From assembly GCA_963921825.1 (NCBI GenBank), contig OY997593.1, positions 50,638,039 to 50,702,038 on the forward strand: a DNA stretch of 64,000 nt. Reading direction: 5' to 3'. A program made the translations under genes and the position numbers. This document shows positions 1 through 12,295 of the stretch, in pieces. How positions within the stretch are numbered: the first letter of the stretch is position 1; every line of letters starts with the position of its first letter. The notes below the pieces were generated by a model. The model made no database searches, was not told the DNA's origin, and saw only the letters and a program-made list of their open reading frames with translations. This stretch comes from Erodium maritimum. Its lineage: Eukaryota; Streptophyta; Magnoliopsida; Geraniales; Geraniaceae.

Positions 1-1272
1 TGATGACATTAATTCGCGCTAGGAGTTCTTGGTGGTACGATAAGGACCTTGATCGATTCCATGCTTGAGGTGGTGCCAAACCCTGAGGTAATTCCAGAGG
101 GGCCTCGAAAAACAAATCATTATCCCCTGCTTCATAACGTTCACGTTCGTCCTCCACGATCATATTATGTAGAATGATACAACAATGCATCATGTCAGCC
201 AAAGTCGATTTATCACAGATCCGAGCGGGCCTTGACATTATCTGCCACCGTGCTTGGAGGACTCCAAAGGCACATTGAATATCTGTACGGGCAATTTCTT
301 GGCATTTGGAAAACAACTTCTGTTTGCGGGAAAAGGGATGGCGAATCGACTTGACGAACTAACCTCATTGAGGGTAAATGTCGTCAACTAAATAATACGG
401 CTTGTTGTAGCGATGCCCGTTGACCTCGTAATCCACGGTCATGTCACGACCACGGAAAGCCTCGTCGAATAAGTGGTCGGCGTTGAGGACGTTAATGTCG
501 TTGTTCGTACCACCCATACCGAAAAACGCATGCCAAATCCACGTATCACGAGATGCAACCGCTTCCAGCATAATTGTTGGGTTCGCGTGATTTCCACGTT
601 CACGCGATCCTTGCAATGCGACTGGGCAATTCTTCCATTCCCAATGCATGCAGTCAAGACTGTCAATCGTACCGGGGAAACCTCGGCTATTTCCTGACTC
701 AAGTAATCGCGCCATGTCTTCCACATTCGGCTTCCGCATGTATTCCGCATAGAAAACCTTAATAACGGCTTTACAGAAACATCTAACACATTTGAGTATA
801 GTATTTTCCCCCATACATAGTGTGCCGTCCAATGAATAGGTAGAGCACCCATACGCTAGCATTCGTATCGCGGTGGTGCATTTCGTGTGCGTTGAAAACC
901 CAACCGTCGTGTAGCGTCAGGACTCTGAACAAAGTAGCTGTCGTGAGACTTAACCGCTTCCATAACCCATAAAAATAATGGTTTGGACATACGAAAACGT
1001 CGCCTAAACAATTCGGGGCCATAGATCGGGCTGTCGACAAAATAATCCCTCATCAGGTCGTCGTGGCCTTGCTCACGCCTTCTGTTAATCTCTGTCTGGG
1101 AACCTTCTCCTGCTTCGATCCGTCGCCTTAATCTCTCAAATTGTGGCATTTCTCTCTGTATCATTCTTTCGGTTCTACGCTGGAGTCCTCGCTCCCAAGT
1201 AGGAATTTCGGCTTCGTCCTTGCGGCGTTCGACTTCCAGCTCCTCCCTTGTTTGACGTTTGTCGTCGGACAT
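1..1272 (-). pseudogene. PIF/Harbinger transposase (HARBI1-like DDE nuclease), broken
   Basis: The family cuts and pastes its element in the nucleus, together with a Myb/SANT-like partner. Reading starts at the ATG ending at 1272 and gives a charged N-terminal region, then RYFVDSP-like text (DYFVDSPIYGPELFRRRF). At about 890 a one-base frameshift moves the reading to the frame of MLAYGCSTYSLDG. The DDE_Tnp_4 core follows: IDSLDCMHWEWKNCP (first Asp), GGTNNDINVL (second Asp) and a C-terminal AFGVLQARW block near 200. Two in-frame stops follow DDIYPQ near 360. The third catalytic Glu, normally in a VERAFG context, reads Gln here (DIQCAFG). The gene is therefore dead by frameshift, stops and a lost acidic residue. 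The C-terminus runs to the window edge. Confidence 0.85.
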
Positions 1273-1691
1273 TTTTTTGGCGACAATTGGATATGAAATG
1301 TAGAGAATTGGAGATGAAATGTAGAGAGAAATTTTAGGAATGGTGTTATGGATTTGATGAAATGGGTGAGGGGTATTTATAGTGGGGGGGGGGGGAATAA
1401 TTTGTTATTGTATTTTGTATTAAAAAAATAGTCGTTTGGATCATGTTGTTGCTACCAGCAACGGTCATTCATTTTTCGGCATGGACACGTGGCAAGCTGC
1501 CACTGGGCAGTAGAGAGGCGCGAGGCTGATTTTGGCCCCGCGCCTCTGCCCCCCGAACCCTCACCCAACGCCGCCTGCCCCGCGTCCCTCACGCCCCCCT
1601 CCCCACACCGAGCGAAACCCAAACCCGAACCCCCTTTTCCTTCTACTTCCGCCCCGGCCTCGCCACCACCCCTCCCTTGATGCGGATGTTC
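1..1691 (-). mobile_element. PIF/Harbinger DNA transposon, right-hand part
   Basis: This is the terminal part of a PIF/Harbinger element whose other end lies left of the window. It carries a DDE transposase read on the minus strand. The outer end is at 1691: read inward from there it starts GAACATCCGCATCAAGGG, matching about 14 of 18 bases of the terminal repeat of the neighbouring element at 1695. TAA, the usual Harbinger target, follows at 1692-1694. Positions 1273-1691 are the 5' leader and include a C-rich block at about 1540-1680. No second gene of the element is visible inside the window. Confidence 0.75.
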
Positions 1692-1714
1692 TAAGAGCAT
1701 GTACATCAATGGAG
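1674..1714. repeat. Abutting terminal inverted repeats of two Harbinger elements sharing one TAA
   Basis: Bases 1674-1691 are the inward-facing end of the left element and 1695-1712 the start of the right one. Only TAA (1692-1694) lies between them. The two ends are inverted relatives of each other (GAACATCCGCATCAAGGG against GAGCATGTACATCAATGG). Confidence 0.7.
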
Positions 1715-3554
1715 CTTGATGCTTGAGGCTCAAGCCCCTCTGAATTGTGATCTTGCCCCTTTAAAATTGAGAGTGTTCCACATCAAATGGGCATCAGAGG
1801 GGCTCATGCCCCTCTGAAATCCTGAATGGATAATTAATAATGGTATTGCTGAATTTGTTACATGCATATTAAATTAACAAAATAATAAATAAAATATAAT
1901 ATATATATATATATAATTAATAAATACATAAATTACAAAATTACAAAACTAATTCATAAACTTGAAATTTCATTAATTATCAAACATTACAATAATACAT
2001 TCATTAAAAACAATACTAAATACAATACAGTAATTTATTTATTAATATTGTAAATTTGTCTCTGAATCTTCTCGACTTGTGCGATATATGAAGACGACGT
2101 TTTCACGTGAATCACTTGTTGTTCCGCGTTCATCTCGGAAGTGTCCATGCTTTGCATCTCTCGAATGTTCGACATATATTTTTCGACTTGGGCGTCTAGA
2201 GTGACAAAAAGCTTCACCTTCTCACACCTTGCAATGTCTATTTGGGCGATAACCGATGTTGTATTTGAGATACTCTTCCCCTTCCTCTTCGCGGCCTTGT
2301 TGCCAATAAGGCGTTGTTGTTCACGTGGAGTGGCAGTTGGGGAACTTGGGTCAATTGGGGAACTTGGGCCAATTGGGGAACTTTGGCCAATCGGGAAACT
2401 TGGGCCTTCGGATGGTTGTTGGTCTGCACCGAGATGTGTAACATTTTCATCGTCGGTGGGAAGTGAGCTAGGTGGGGTTGTGTTGTAACTGCCGGACTCG
2501 TTCAAGCGTCGTCGTACACTCCTGCCAATGCCTTCCTCTGCCTAGAACTTTTCATCTTTTCCCAACGGCTCGATCTAATGGTGGAGCATAAACTGCTTCG
2601 GTTCGAATTTACTTACGATGTGCGTCCGATAGAGCTCCATGGTCTTCTCCATGTACTTTTCTTTGTTCGAACCGCTATGATCCAATGCCTTCTCCTTCCT
2701 GTAAAGTGTGATATAGTACATCACCCTTGTCGCACATTTGTTAAAATGTGTCTTGACGACTTGTATAGTAAAATCTTCTTCTTGGAACTTCCCAGCTCTA
2801 ATGAATCTTTTGGTTACAGTGGACCAGAACGTGTTCCCATCTTGAGAGGTCCCCTTGATGGGATCTTTTGTTGTTCGTTGCCAAGCAGCTATCAGGAACT
2901 TGTCCACTGCAGGGGGGCACTTGGTTCTCCTGTCTGGGACCGTCCTGGTCCTCGGTCCAATGGACGATGAAGTAGACGACAATCGAGTTCCGGAGCTGCC
3001 GTGCCATGTTGTTGTTGGGGGAAAAAGTTCCCTGCAAGACCGTAAGGGTCGAACAATGGTGCTCGGTTTAGTGGTTAGAAAGGAGGTCCCATTGGATTGG
3101 TCGGGGGACCCATTGGATTGGACGATGGTCCCATTAGACCTACGTCAACATTAACAATTTAATTCACACTTAATATAAATGTAAGATACATAAATTATAA
3201 ATTAATTAAAATATAACCTACATATTTAAAAATTCAATTAAAATTTAACACGCATAATTAACAATTAATTAAAATTTAACATACACAATATAAAAATTAC
3301 CTTGGTTCCAACCGGCTTGCATGAATTGGGTGAAAGCCTCAGCGGGCCAACCACCGGTTTGGGTGAAACCGGTTTGCAAAAATTGTTGTCGCCACAGGAG
3401 AAGCCGCGAGAGGTGCGGGTGCAAGAGGCTCAATCCTCCCCCTCGCCTCGCCCTCGGCTGCCCCCCCTCCTCTTCTCTCCCTCACATCGTGCGGGGCTCG
3501 AACCCCACCCCACCCTCCCCTCCCCCTGACTTCGCCCCTTCTATGTACATGCTC
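1695..3554 (-). mobile_element. PIF/Harbinger element with perfect 12-bp TIRs and TAA target duplication
   Basis: The left end is GAGCATGTACAT at 1695-1706 and the right end is its exact reverse complement at 3543-3554. TAA flanks both sides (1692-1694 and 3555-3557), the 3-bp duplication typical of PIF/Harbinger. The element is 1,860 bp long and carries only the remains of the Myb/SANT-like gene, with no transposase, so it would need one in trans. Subterminal regions (1715-1830 and 3300-3540) hold short inverted motifs and a C-rich tract. AT-rich filler lies at 1840-2030 and 3150-3300. Confidence 0.88.
2035..2982 (-). pseudogene. Harbinger ORF1: Myb/SANT-like DNA-binding protein, broken
   Basis: In this superfamily the second gene encodes a trihelix/SANT-type protein that brings the transposase to the element ends and into the nucleus. 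The first segment (ATG ending at 2982) reads PPAVDKFLIAAWQRTTKDPIKGTSQDGNTF, a Trp-rich SANT-like helix set, then FNKCATRVMYYITLYRKE. It stops at 2575 after FMLHH. A second segment (2505-2035) carries proline/serine-rich text followed by GNKAAKRKGKS and a charged C-terminal helix, as in the 'no apical meristem-associated C-terminal' region of these proteins. Stops and a frame change lie between the segments, so no single product is possible. The family match is by pattern only. Confidence 0.7.
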
Positions 3555-3662
3555 TAATAGACTTTTCCTTTTTAATCCCAACAAAAGAGAAAAGGTTTCT
3601 TTTTTTTTTGAAATGAAGGTGATTAGCTGATTAACCTTAAAAGAGAATTAAGAGATTGAGAA

Positions 3663-5786
3663 TTGGGATTGGACTATCTTGTTATCCCTAACACGGAAGG
3701 TGGGTCATGGCTGTCCTCTAAAGTTTCGATTTCAATCTCAGTGGACCCAGGATCCGAATGTGGGAAAGTGGTGCAAGAGGATTGGGATAAATCACCGCTA
3801 GAGCCGATCAAAGAGGTGATCCAGAAGGTGGGGTTGTCGTTGGATAAATAAGGCAGTTTCTATTTAAAAAAGAATGGGAACCACATTAAATGACGTCAAC
3901 GGTGCATCACAGAGCTTAATAGGCGGGTCGACCAGGATGGGATTCATCGGAGGGAAGCCATTTACATACAGTATGAAGAGGCTTTGAGTACTCAGGAGGC
4001 TTTCTGGCGCTAGAGGGCCAAGTAGCACTAGCTGGCGGAGAGGGGATAAAAAATACAGTTTTTCCAGGCGGTTGCGTCTTATAGACGCATGATTAACGTA
4101 GTGGTGGCCCTCAAAAACACGGCGGGGCAGGTGCTAACTTGGGAAACCGGGACGCAGGAACTGGTTAATGACTATTTTAGGCACCTCTTCACTACTTGTC
4201 ATCCGAATATGAATATGTTCCTATTTGATATCCCCGCTCGAATAACGTCCTCACAAAATCAATTCCTATTGAATTTTGGAACTGCTTGCAAAATTTGAGT
4301 GACAATACTCTAGATGGGACCTGATCAGTCCCCAAGCCCAGATTGACTTAATCCGAGATTTTATCAACACTACTGACCTTTGGTAGTATAATAGGTCATC
4401 CCTATTACCAAATGAGTAATAAAGTGAAGGATTTTTGACTCAGATCTCAATGATACCTCCATCGTCCTTATCCCTAAGAAACCAGACCCGAATGTGGTTA
4501 CTGATTTGCAACCCATTGCACTGTGTAATGTTATATTTCACATTATGTCGAAAGTCACGACTAATAGACTTCGACCTCTCCTACAGTACATGATTTCCAA
4601 AACTTAGGGGGCATTCATCCCAGCGCAGTGCACCTAGGACAACGTCTTGGGCTCCTTTGAGATTATTCATTATATGCGTAAAAAGAGACAAGGCGCTACG
4701 AGTTTTATGGCACTAAACTATACTTGAGTAAGGCATATGACAGGGTCGAGTGGGACTATCTTTTGGTTGCCATGCGCATGCTTGGATTTTCGACAGAATG
4801 GATTGAGCTTATAACTTGTTGTATGTGGACGATGCAATATTCTCTATCCTTCAGGGGTTGGGAAACACCTCGGTTCACACGGGGCATTCGTCAAGGGATC
4901 CCTTATCCCCTTATCTTTTCTATTCTATATGGAGGGACTGTCACATTTGCTCTGGAAAGCACATGGAGTTGGGAATATTCACGACATTTGGGTCGTTAGG
5001 GGAGCCCTTGAGGTGTCCCACAAGTATTTTTCTGATGATTATCACATAGTCTATAAGGCCACCACGAGTGAAGCACAACATATCCGAGACATATTTGGTG
5101 TCTTTGGCCAACTGTCGGGGTAGGTTTTGAACTTGGGCAAGTCCTCCATATTTTCCATCACAAACACACCGGACAGTATACACCAGGAATGTTGCGGAAT
5201 TTTCTCTATTGCAGAAACCTCGGCTACGTCTATGTACCTTGGAACCCATAATATGATCGGACGGAATCGAAACAATGAAATGGCTTATCTAGGAGATCAG
5301 ATCCTTACGAGAATCAGGTCATGGGATGGAAATCTCTTTTCGTCATGATCCGTTTGGTACTGACCTCGTTACTTATATATGTCATGTCGATCTATTGAGT
5401 TCCCCTCCGTATTGTGGATCGTATTCATGTCGCACTAGCCCTGTTTTGGTGGGGAGGTAAATCGACTCTTCCAATTATTTGGCAAGATTGGGATAAATTA
5501 TCTATGCTGAAAGACTATGGGGGGTGGCATTCCGTCACCTGCAGGATGTTAATATATCACTCTTTGGGAAACAGACTTGGGCCTTTATTTATCGCCCACG
5601 GACACTAGTGGCTCGTGTCCTAAAATCCCGATAATTCCCAAACTCAGACTTCCTTCATGCATAGATTGGACTGAACCCAAGCTTCATATGGTCTAGTATT
5701 TTCGCCACACAAGCGTTACTCCGTAATGGCCTCCGAGTCTCTATCCGTGATGGACGAGATACGATGATTCTAGGGACTCCATGGTT
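3663..5786 (+). pseudogene. L1-type LINE ORF2, 5'-truncated and decayed: reverse transcriptase part
   Basis: Recognisable text runs in shifting frames: the EN-RT linker (LEPIKEVIQKVGLSLDK, about 3790-3850), the finger region (LVNDYFRHLF, about 4160), AYDRVEWDYLLVAMRMLGFS at 4733-4790, IRQGIPYPLIFSILYG near 4890, and the catalytic box read as YFSDD instead of FADD near 5030. A stretch like the plant LINE domain after RT follows, ending in RDTMILGTPWL-type text near 5785. Many stops and frameshifts show age. The endonuclease part is absent, typical of 5' truncation during target-primed reverse transcription. The element is cut at 5791 by a solo LTR and resumes at 8436. Confidence 0.8.
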
Positions 5787-5791
5787 GATTG

Positions 5792-8430
5792 TGTCATGCC
5801 CCAAATCCGGTTTTGACCGGACTCGAGACGTGAACTTAAAGTAATAAATAATTAAAGCAATTCAAGGAAATAAGTTTTAAAATAATACTCCGAAATTCAT
5901 AAATCCGATAAAATGAGTCAACAACTCCTAAAAACCAGTAATAAAGTGTTTAGTTCAAAATAAACAGTACGTCTCTAGACAACTAGACAAGTCCCTCGCT
6001 GGCTCCCAAGCGCCGAGAATCCAGCTAGCACAGATCCCGCTCAAGACCTTAAAAAAACAAGGTAAAGGGGTGAGCTTTCGCTCAGTAGGAAAAGTAGTTA
6101 AGGTTATGAACATCAATTCACCACCACGAGTAACCGTCCAATTAGGGCATACTAGTAACGCAAAACACTAAAGACCTCCACGAAAGTTTACCAACACTAA
6201 ACACTCTCACAAAACCATAACCACACTCAAACATCGTGCACAGTCCAACAACAGGCATACAACACACACCAGAACCAACACATGTCTAGTACAGCAGTCC
6301 CCAACATCACCGGCTATCACAACCCGTCCCACTTATATCGTACCGGAACACACACCATCGGTCCCGACATCTTCCCGTCACGTAGACTCAGGGCACATCC
6401 CTGACCGGCAATACATTCGGTCGGATGTCTTCCCATCACGTAGACTCAGGGCCTCATGCATACCGGACCGACACATACCTCGGTCGTACGCCTTCCCGGA
6501 CCACATAGCATCGGGGTAATGATCCCACCATCCTCGTCCTCGATACCCTACACCGGATTACTCTCTCAGTGTAGGTATCATACCGGACACACCTCCTCTT
6601 GGAACACACATTAAAAGAATAACACACATCACAATGCCATAGTTCGACCACGGTATACCAACCGAGCCAACTCACCATAACACAGCACATCGGTCTATCA
6701 CTCACCCGATCATATCACAACCAATGGTTCATATCACATCACGCATGACACACTTGCTCAAACATAGCAACAACATGCTACACCGAGTATACAAAATCAT
6801 GCTTCTCAATCTAATCAACGGCTAAATCACACATCATGCATCTCAAACATAGATCATGGCATCACAAATCCACACGCAACCCTAAGGGCTCGACATGGCC
6901 CACATGCATTTCTACAGCACGGCAATTCCCAAACTTACGGCTCGACATGACACGTAAGCTATCCCTCAATTCATTCGCTCCTCACATCCTAATCATACAA
7001 TTCTAACAATTAAATCATGTGATTGCAACCTATAAGCATACTAGTAACTTTCCGCAACTAAACCGGTATTCGATACTTTCCCTACCTCAAAAGCACTCCA
7101 ATCCTAGCAGCGGACGACCTGGCTAGCTTCCTCCTCCACCTCACGAGATCCAAGGGTCTCCTCCTCCGTCAAGCTCGGGTCCAAAGTCTTGGATCACAAA
7201 ACAATTCACGAAACAAGAGTAATTCACAAAGGTTTGAAGAGGAAAACACTCCCAATTAACCCTAAAAGGACTCGGTTATAGATAACCATCCCAATTACTT
7301 GAAATTCAACAAAATGGGCCCAAAAGGCCCAATTCATGTCTGTCACGGTTCTGGTCACGGAGCCTTGACGGCCTCCGTAATGGATCTGGTCACGGATCCA
7401 TTGGATGCACCGTCACGGTTCTCCTCACGGAGCCGTGACTAACGCCGTCACAGTCTCCCTCACGGAGCCGTGACGTCTCCCGTCACGGAGCCGTGACGTC
7501 TCCCGTCACGGTGCCCGTCACGGATCCGTGACGGGTCCGGCACTGTTCATCGTCTTCTTCCTCCAGCTTCGGTTTTCCACGAAATTTACCCCCAAAACCT
7601 CCATTTATGACCTCTCCAAGCTCCAAAACAGCCCCTAAAACGTCTCTACTTCAAAATCCATCATGGGTCTTCATCAAAACTCCACAAATCCAAATTAAAT
7701 CCATCATCCAACCTCCTTTTCTCTCCAAAAATCATCATCCAATACCCAAAACTCGAAAGCCCAACCAAGTTCATCATTTCTCCTCAAAACCCATGAACCA
7801 AAATCACCAAAAACGAAAAAGGATTAGATGCTCACCTTGGAAATGGAAAGGAGATGAAGAATCAAGTGTTTTTGATGAACTTTGAGTAGAAATCTCTCCA
7901 AAAAATCAAGCCTTTTCCTCCTTTCTTCCTCCTTAAGCTTCCAAGCTTCTCTTCTCTCCCTTTTCTCTCTCTATTTTCAGCCAAGTAGTGAAAGTGAGCT
8001 GAAATTTTTGCTCCAAAACCCTTAAAATCCCACTTTGTAATTACCCATTTGCCCTCCTTTGTCTAAAAACCCTTTAGGTTCAAGTTTGGGGTATAATGGT
8101 CTTTCTAACCGTGTTTCTTCTCACCCAAGCCACTTTGGACAGTTTTCCATGTGGGGACCACCCCTCTTATTAGGAAAATCCAGCACAAGGTTAATTAATT
8201 CGTTTAAGACCAAGGTTTGACCGAAAATGACCGATAGTTGAATTTTCCACAGTTACAGTAATTCAAAAGGAAACGGCCCAATTAAGCTAACCGTAATGAC
8301 GACTAAGCTTTTTGGGCCCCGGAAAGGTCCCGAATGACTCCAGGAGTCATCAGTTGACTTTTCGGCAAAAAAGTCAACTTTCACCGAAAACCTCCGGTTC
8401 GACCGGGATCGACCGGGGACGGTTCTTACA
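5792..8430 (-). mobile_element. Solo LTR A (Ty3/gypsy superfamily 1) inserted in the LINE
   Basis: In plus orientation the LTR runs from TGTCATGCCCCAAATCCGG to GACGGTTCTTACA, that is TGTAAGAACCG...GGGGCATGACA on its own strand. Flanks are GATTG (5787-5791) and GATTT (8431-8435), a 5-bp target duplication with one change. Length is 2,639 bp. Its ends match the LTRs of the gypsy element at 54.2-64 kb, including the GGGGTGAGCTTTCGCTC palindrome near 6068. No internal retroviral-type genes lie next to it, so it is a solo LTR. Predicted reading frames inside it show no recognisable domain. Confidence 0.9.
7340..7540. repeat. Array of CGTCACGG/CCGTGACG palindromes in LTR A
   Basis: Several near-copies of CGTCACGGAGCCGTGACG or its half-sites occur in about 200 bp. 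The 18-mer is a palindrome around a 2-base centre, so each copy can fold back on itself. The same position of the gypsy 3' LTR (55625-55800) carries a related array. Confidence 0.75.
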
Positions 8431-8435
8431 GATTT

Positions 8436-9700
8436 CTTTGGCACCGGAAATCCAAACCCCCTCGATGGTTTTGGAAGGGGCTCTTGTTGTTGGTCTCATG
8501 GTTTCGGGCTCTCGGTGTTGGGATGTCAATTTCATTCGTCGATTATTTGACATTGCTAACCAGGATATCATTCTCTAGACCCCCCTTTCAAAAACAAGAC
8601 CGAAAGATGAATTATACTGGGATACTGATAAAAAGGGTTTTTACTCGACGGAAGAAAGGTATAAGATCTTGGATAGCATTCGTCATTAGACTCGCCAACA
8701 GAGGGACGCAATCACAAGAGCCTCATTATGGACCATCCTGGTCCCACAACGTCTACAGATTTTCTTATGGAGATGTCTCACAGATACTCTACAAGTGGCA
8801 TTCAACCTAAATCGACGGTATGTACCTGTCTCTCCGACCTGTGCTATCTTTGGTCAAGCCCAAGAAACAGTGAGTCACATATTCCTCTCCTTTGACTTTA
8901 CAAAAACTTGTTGATCCTAGTTATGGGGCGTCCAACCCTATGTGAATAATGTTTCATTTCCTACATGGTGGGAATCTATTACACTAGGCACGACCCCCAA
9001 ACGGGTGGCACAGATTCTCAACATCCTTTAGGATATATGGAAGGCCATAAATGCACTTGTTTGGGGAGAAGTCACGCATGCTGCTATTGGGGTAATCTCG
9101 GCCGCCAGGGCTAATTGATAGGCATGGCGGGAAGCGAACGCATGATTATTGAAACCTCATACGACATCCGCTAAATGGCCGTCTAAATGGATACCTCCCC
9201 CTATAGGAACGACATTCATCAATATGGATGATGTTGTTTTTAAAACTCAGAGCAATTTGCATGGGGACTTATCACTCGATCGACTGGCTGGGTGGTGCGA
9301 TTAACTACAAATGGTGTCCTTCCAAGAACCTGGTCACGGCTCATGATTGAAGCTTATGCTTTAGGAACAACTCTTAGAAATACCCCTTCTTTAGGAGCAG
9401 ATCTGATTGTTGTCCGATCTGGTGCCTCGATCCTTTTCAATATGATCAGGATGAGTTGACCACCAGCATCACCGGTGGGTACTATCATCTGAGATATCCG
9501 TCAAATGATTCTTCAAAACAAGAGAGTAACTCTCAAATTTGTTAAAAGAATTGCGAACAAAGCTTTTCACCGACTCGCTAAGAAGGCTTGTTCTATGCCT
9601 GTTATTCAGTGGTCAGGGGTTCTCCATGAGACACTTCAATGTATTATCCTTTCTGAGAATCAATAAAAGTTACACCTTTCGCTCAAAAAAAGGGGGGAGG
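8436..9700 (+). pseudogene. LINE ORF2 C-terminal part (zinc-binding and RNase H remnants) and 3' tail
   Basis: This continues the LINE interrupted at 5791. Fragments in mixed frames include DELYWDTDKKGFYSTEERY near 8610, a zf-RVT-like stretch LQIFLWRCLTDTLQVAFNLNRRYVPVSPTCAIFGQ near 8750-8870, and RNase H-like text: WIPPPIGTTFINMDD near 9190, then LKFVKRIANKAFHRLAKKAC at 9532-9591. It ends at a TAA (9664-9666). A short A run (TTCGCTCAAAAAAA) near 9680 is the retroposon tail. A C-terminal RNase H is known for many plant L1 elements. Multiple stops make it non-functional. Confidence 0.75.
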
Positions 9701-11499
9701 GTGCCTGTAATAACCACTTCTTGTCAACGTCAGTCAAACCTGCGAAAAACAGGAAAATTTAAATTTTTTAAGACAGACACTTAACTTAACTTAAATTGAC
9801 CCCGAGGGTCATGCCGGACTTAAGTTGACCCCGTTATCGACTAAAATGAGTTACGGGGGACTCAGGGCAACTTTCTGGTCATTTTGGGAAAGATTGATTT
9901 TTCGCTGGAAAAGTCACCCGAGCGACGTTTTGGTCCATTCGAGGACCGTTTTGGACCCGAAAGGCTTAGCCGTCATCGTAGCGGTCTTAGTTGGGCCGTT
10001 TCCTTGAAGCCCGTCCAGTTTAAAATTTTATTGGGAAAGTGCCCGTTCGGGGCCCGAAACGTCCGTTTTTCGCGAATCTGATTGGAAAATATCAACTAGA
10101 TATTTTCCAAAAGGTATGGGACCCACCTTGACACTTGTCAAGTATATGGTGGTGTACTTTTTGGAGGGAAAAGGTGTGGAGGAGAATAGTTGGCCGAGTA
10201 TGAGGTTTTAAAGGAGGAAAATTAGTTTTGTTGTTAGTTTAATTAAATTAGAAATTAGAAGAGAGGTTTTAGAGAGAGAAGGAGAAGGAGAAGAAGAGAG
10301 AAGAAGGAAGGTTGAGCTAGGGTTGGTGATCGAGCCCTTGGATCGAGTCAAAGCAAAGAGCAATCCCGTTCCCCTCATTCTCCTCTACGGTAATACCCGA
10401 ACCGATTCTCGTTTCGATTATTTTCAAGAGCTAGGGTTTGGTTATAAAATTCTGTTTAGGGTTGTGTAGAGATTAGAGAGGTGTTGGAGACGTTTTAGAG
10501 GTGTTTGGGAGAGAAATTTCACGTTTTCCGGTGACCGGAGGCTCGGGAGGAGCTCCGGCCACCGTGGGTGGTGGCCGGCCGGCCATGTGGTGGCTGGCCG
10601 GAGGTGGCAGCAGCCACCACTTGGTGGCCGAGCCCCTCCCTCAAACCCTAGGGCACGGCCAAGCCCTTTGGGTGGGGCCCACGTGCTCGGTTGTTCGTGT
10701 TTTAATTACTCGGGTAGTTTAAAACGTTCCCCGGACCACTTTTTCCTAATCGAATCGAAATTTGGAATTAAATTGGAGAAGTTGTAATTAACGGGTTTTG
10801 GGAAACTTTAAACGTTAATTAATTGATTTAGAAGTCGGAATTCGATTCCGTCAAGTGCGTTGAGTTCCTTGATTTATTCTAAGACCGTAGAAACGAAAAC
10901 GGGGGCTTTTGGAGCCCCGGAAGGCAATTAACCAAAACCGGGCAGATTCGCCATGTCGGGCGAATCTGGCCCTTACGGGTCCTTTTTCGGCAATATCGAA
11001 TAATTGGGAAGTTTGGGAGTGACCGACATTGTCGGGGTTACGTTTGGGCGTTAAGTATGTAAATTTTTGGTTTATTCGTACTAGTTTAAAAGTACTTTAA
11101 ATTTGTGTTCTTTTAGATCGTGCTACGGACCGAGGCAAGGGGAAGCTCGGCGAGTGACTGAGTGTGCTTCGGGTGTTGTTGGAGCGCTTTTGGGATTGTA
11201 TACGAGGTAGGGAAAAGTAGCCGGATCTCGGCCCTGATTAGGGAAAGTTAATAGTAGAATTGCATGTGACACCGGGGTGTCGTGGGTTGAGTAGATTTAT
11301 TTAATTATTAGAAAAGCATGATACGGGATTGTAGCGTTCAAGAGAAAAGCATGTGACACTTAGTAGTGTCGTAGGAACAGAGAACTTAGCGATAATTGAA
11401 TTACTGGAGGCATATGACCATGCCCGGAGGTTGTTTGTGAAACTAGTGATTTTAGGACCGTTGGAGGCATCGAGTATGCCAGAGGTTGGCGTGCGTTTT

Positions 11500-11775
11500 A
11501 TTTAATTGTTGAGTTTGGGTGGCCTTGAGAGCCCGTATTTAATTGTTGAGTTTGGGTGGCCTTGAGAGCCCGTGTTATTTATTGTTGAGTCTGGGTGGCC
11601 ATGAGAGCCGTGTATTTAATTTGGTGTCTTGAGTGGCAGTGAGTGCCCGTGGGGTTGTTGAACCCGAGTCTTGACTGTTGAAGTGTCTTGAGTGGCAGCG
11701 AGTGCCCGTGAGGTTGTTGAACCCGAGTCTTGACTGTTGAGGTGTCTTGAGTGGCCTTGAGTGCCTGTGTGATTG
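11500..11775 (+). repeat. Minisatellite in LTR F (GGGTGGCCTTGAGAGCCC type)
   Basis: Related units repeat about six times: three of the form TTTGGGTGGCCTTGAGAGCC followed by three of the form GTCTTGAGTGGCAGTGAGTG with GGGGTTGTTGAACCC. The last motif can pair GGGTT with AACCC. Confidence 0.7.
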
Positions 11776-11819
11776 AACTTGCCTGTGATTGTGATTGTGG
11801 TTACCTGGGGTGGTGAGTT

Positions 11820-12012
11820 CTAAAGGTCGACAGCCTGATCCGACTTAGTGTCGATGAATTGCGAGTTTTAAAGGTCGACAGCCTGATCCGACTTAGTGTC
11901 GATGAATTGCGCGTTTTAAAGGTCGACAGCCTGATCCGACTTAGTGTCGAGGAATTGCGAGTTTGAAAGGTCGACAGCCTGATCCGACTTCGTGTCGAGG
12001 AATTGCGATAGG
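11820..12012 (+). repeat. Hairpin minisatellite in LTR F (TCGACA...TGTCGA)
   Basis: Four copies of a roughly 48-bp unit contain GGTCGACAGCCTGATCCGAC followed by TTAGTGTCGA. TCGACA and TGTCGA are exact complements, so each unit carries a potential 6-bp stem with an intervening loop. Confidence 0.8.
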
Positions 12013-12295
12013 TCGAACCCTGACCTGATTGAGATTGGTTACTGAGCAGCTGGTGTGCGATCCTTTGTGATCTTGTTTGGTGTTGTGTCGTTTCGTTCGA
12101 GTCCTTGAGGAGGTCGTCGATAGTTGTGTCGGGTCTACACTGTTTTTATCGAGTGTCGAGCCTGTTGAGGAAGGTGACGGGTTGTGGGTCAGTTGAGTAC
12201 TTGAGTTGGGGACCGTAGTCCCGGCGTTGGGTTTGGTTTTAGTGTTACTGGCTTTTTCTGCTAATTATGCCATAGTCAGTCTGTTATCCGTGGAG

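Noticed and set aside
7607..7885. 92-codon frame at the edge of LTR A
   Set aside because: Located inside a solo LTR, lysine/proline/asparagine-rich, with no recognisable domain.
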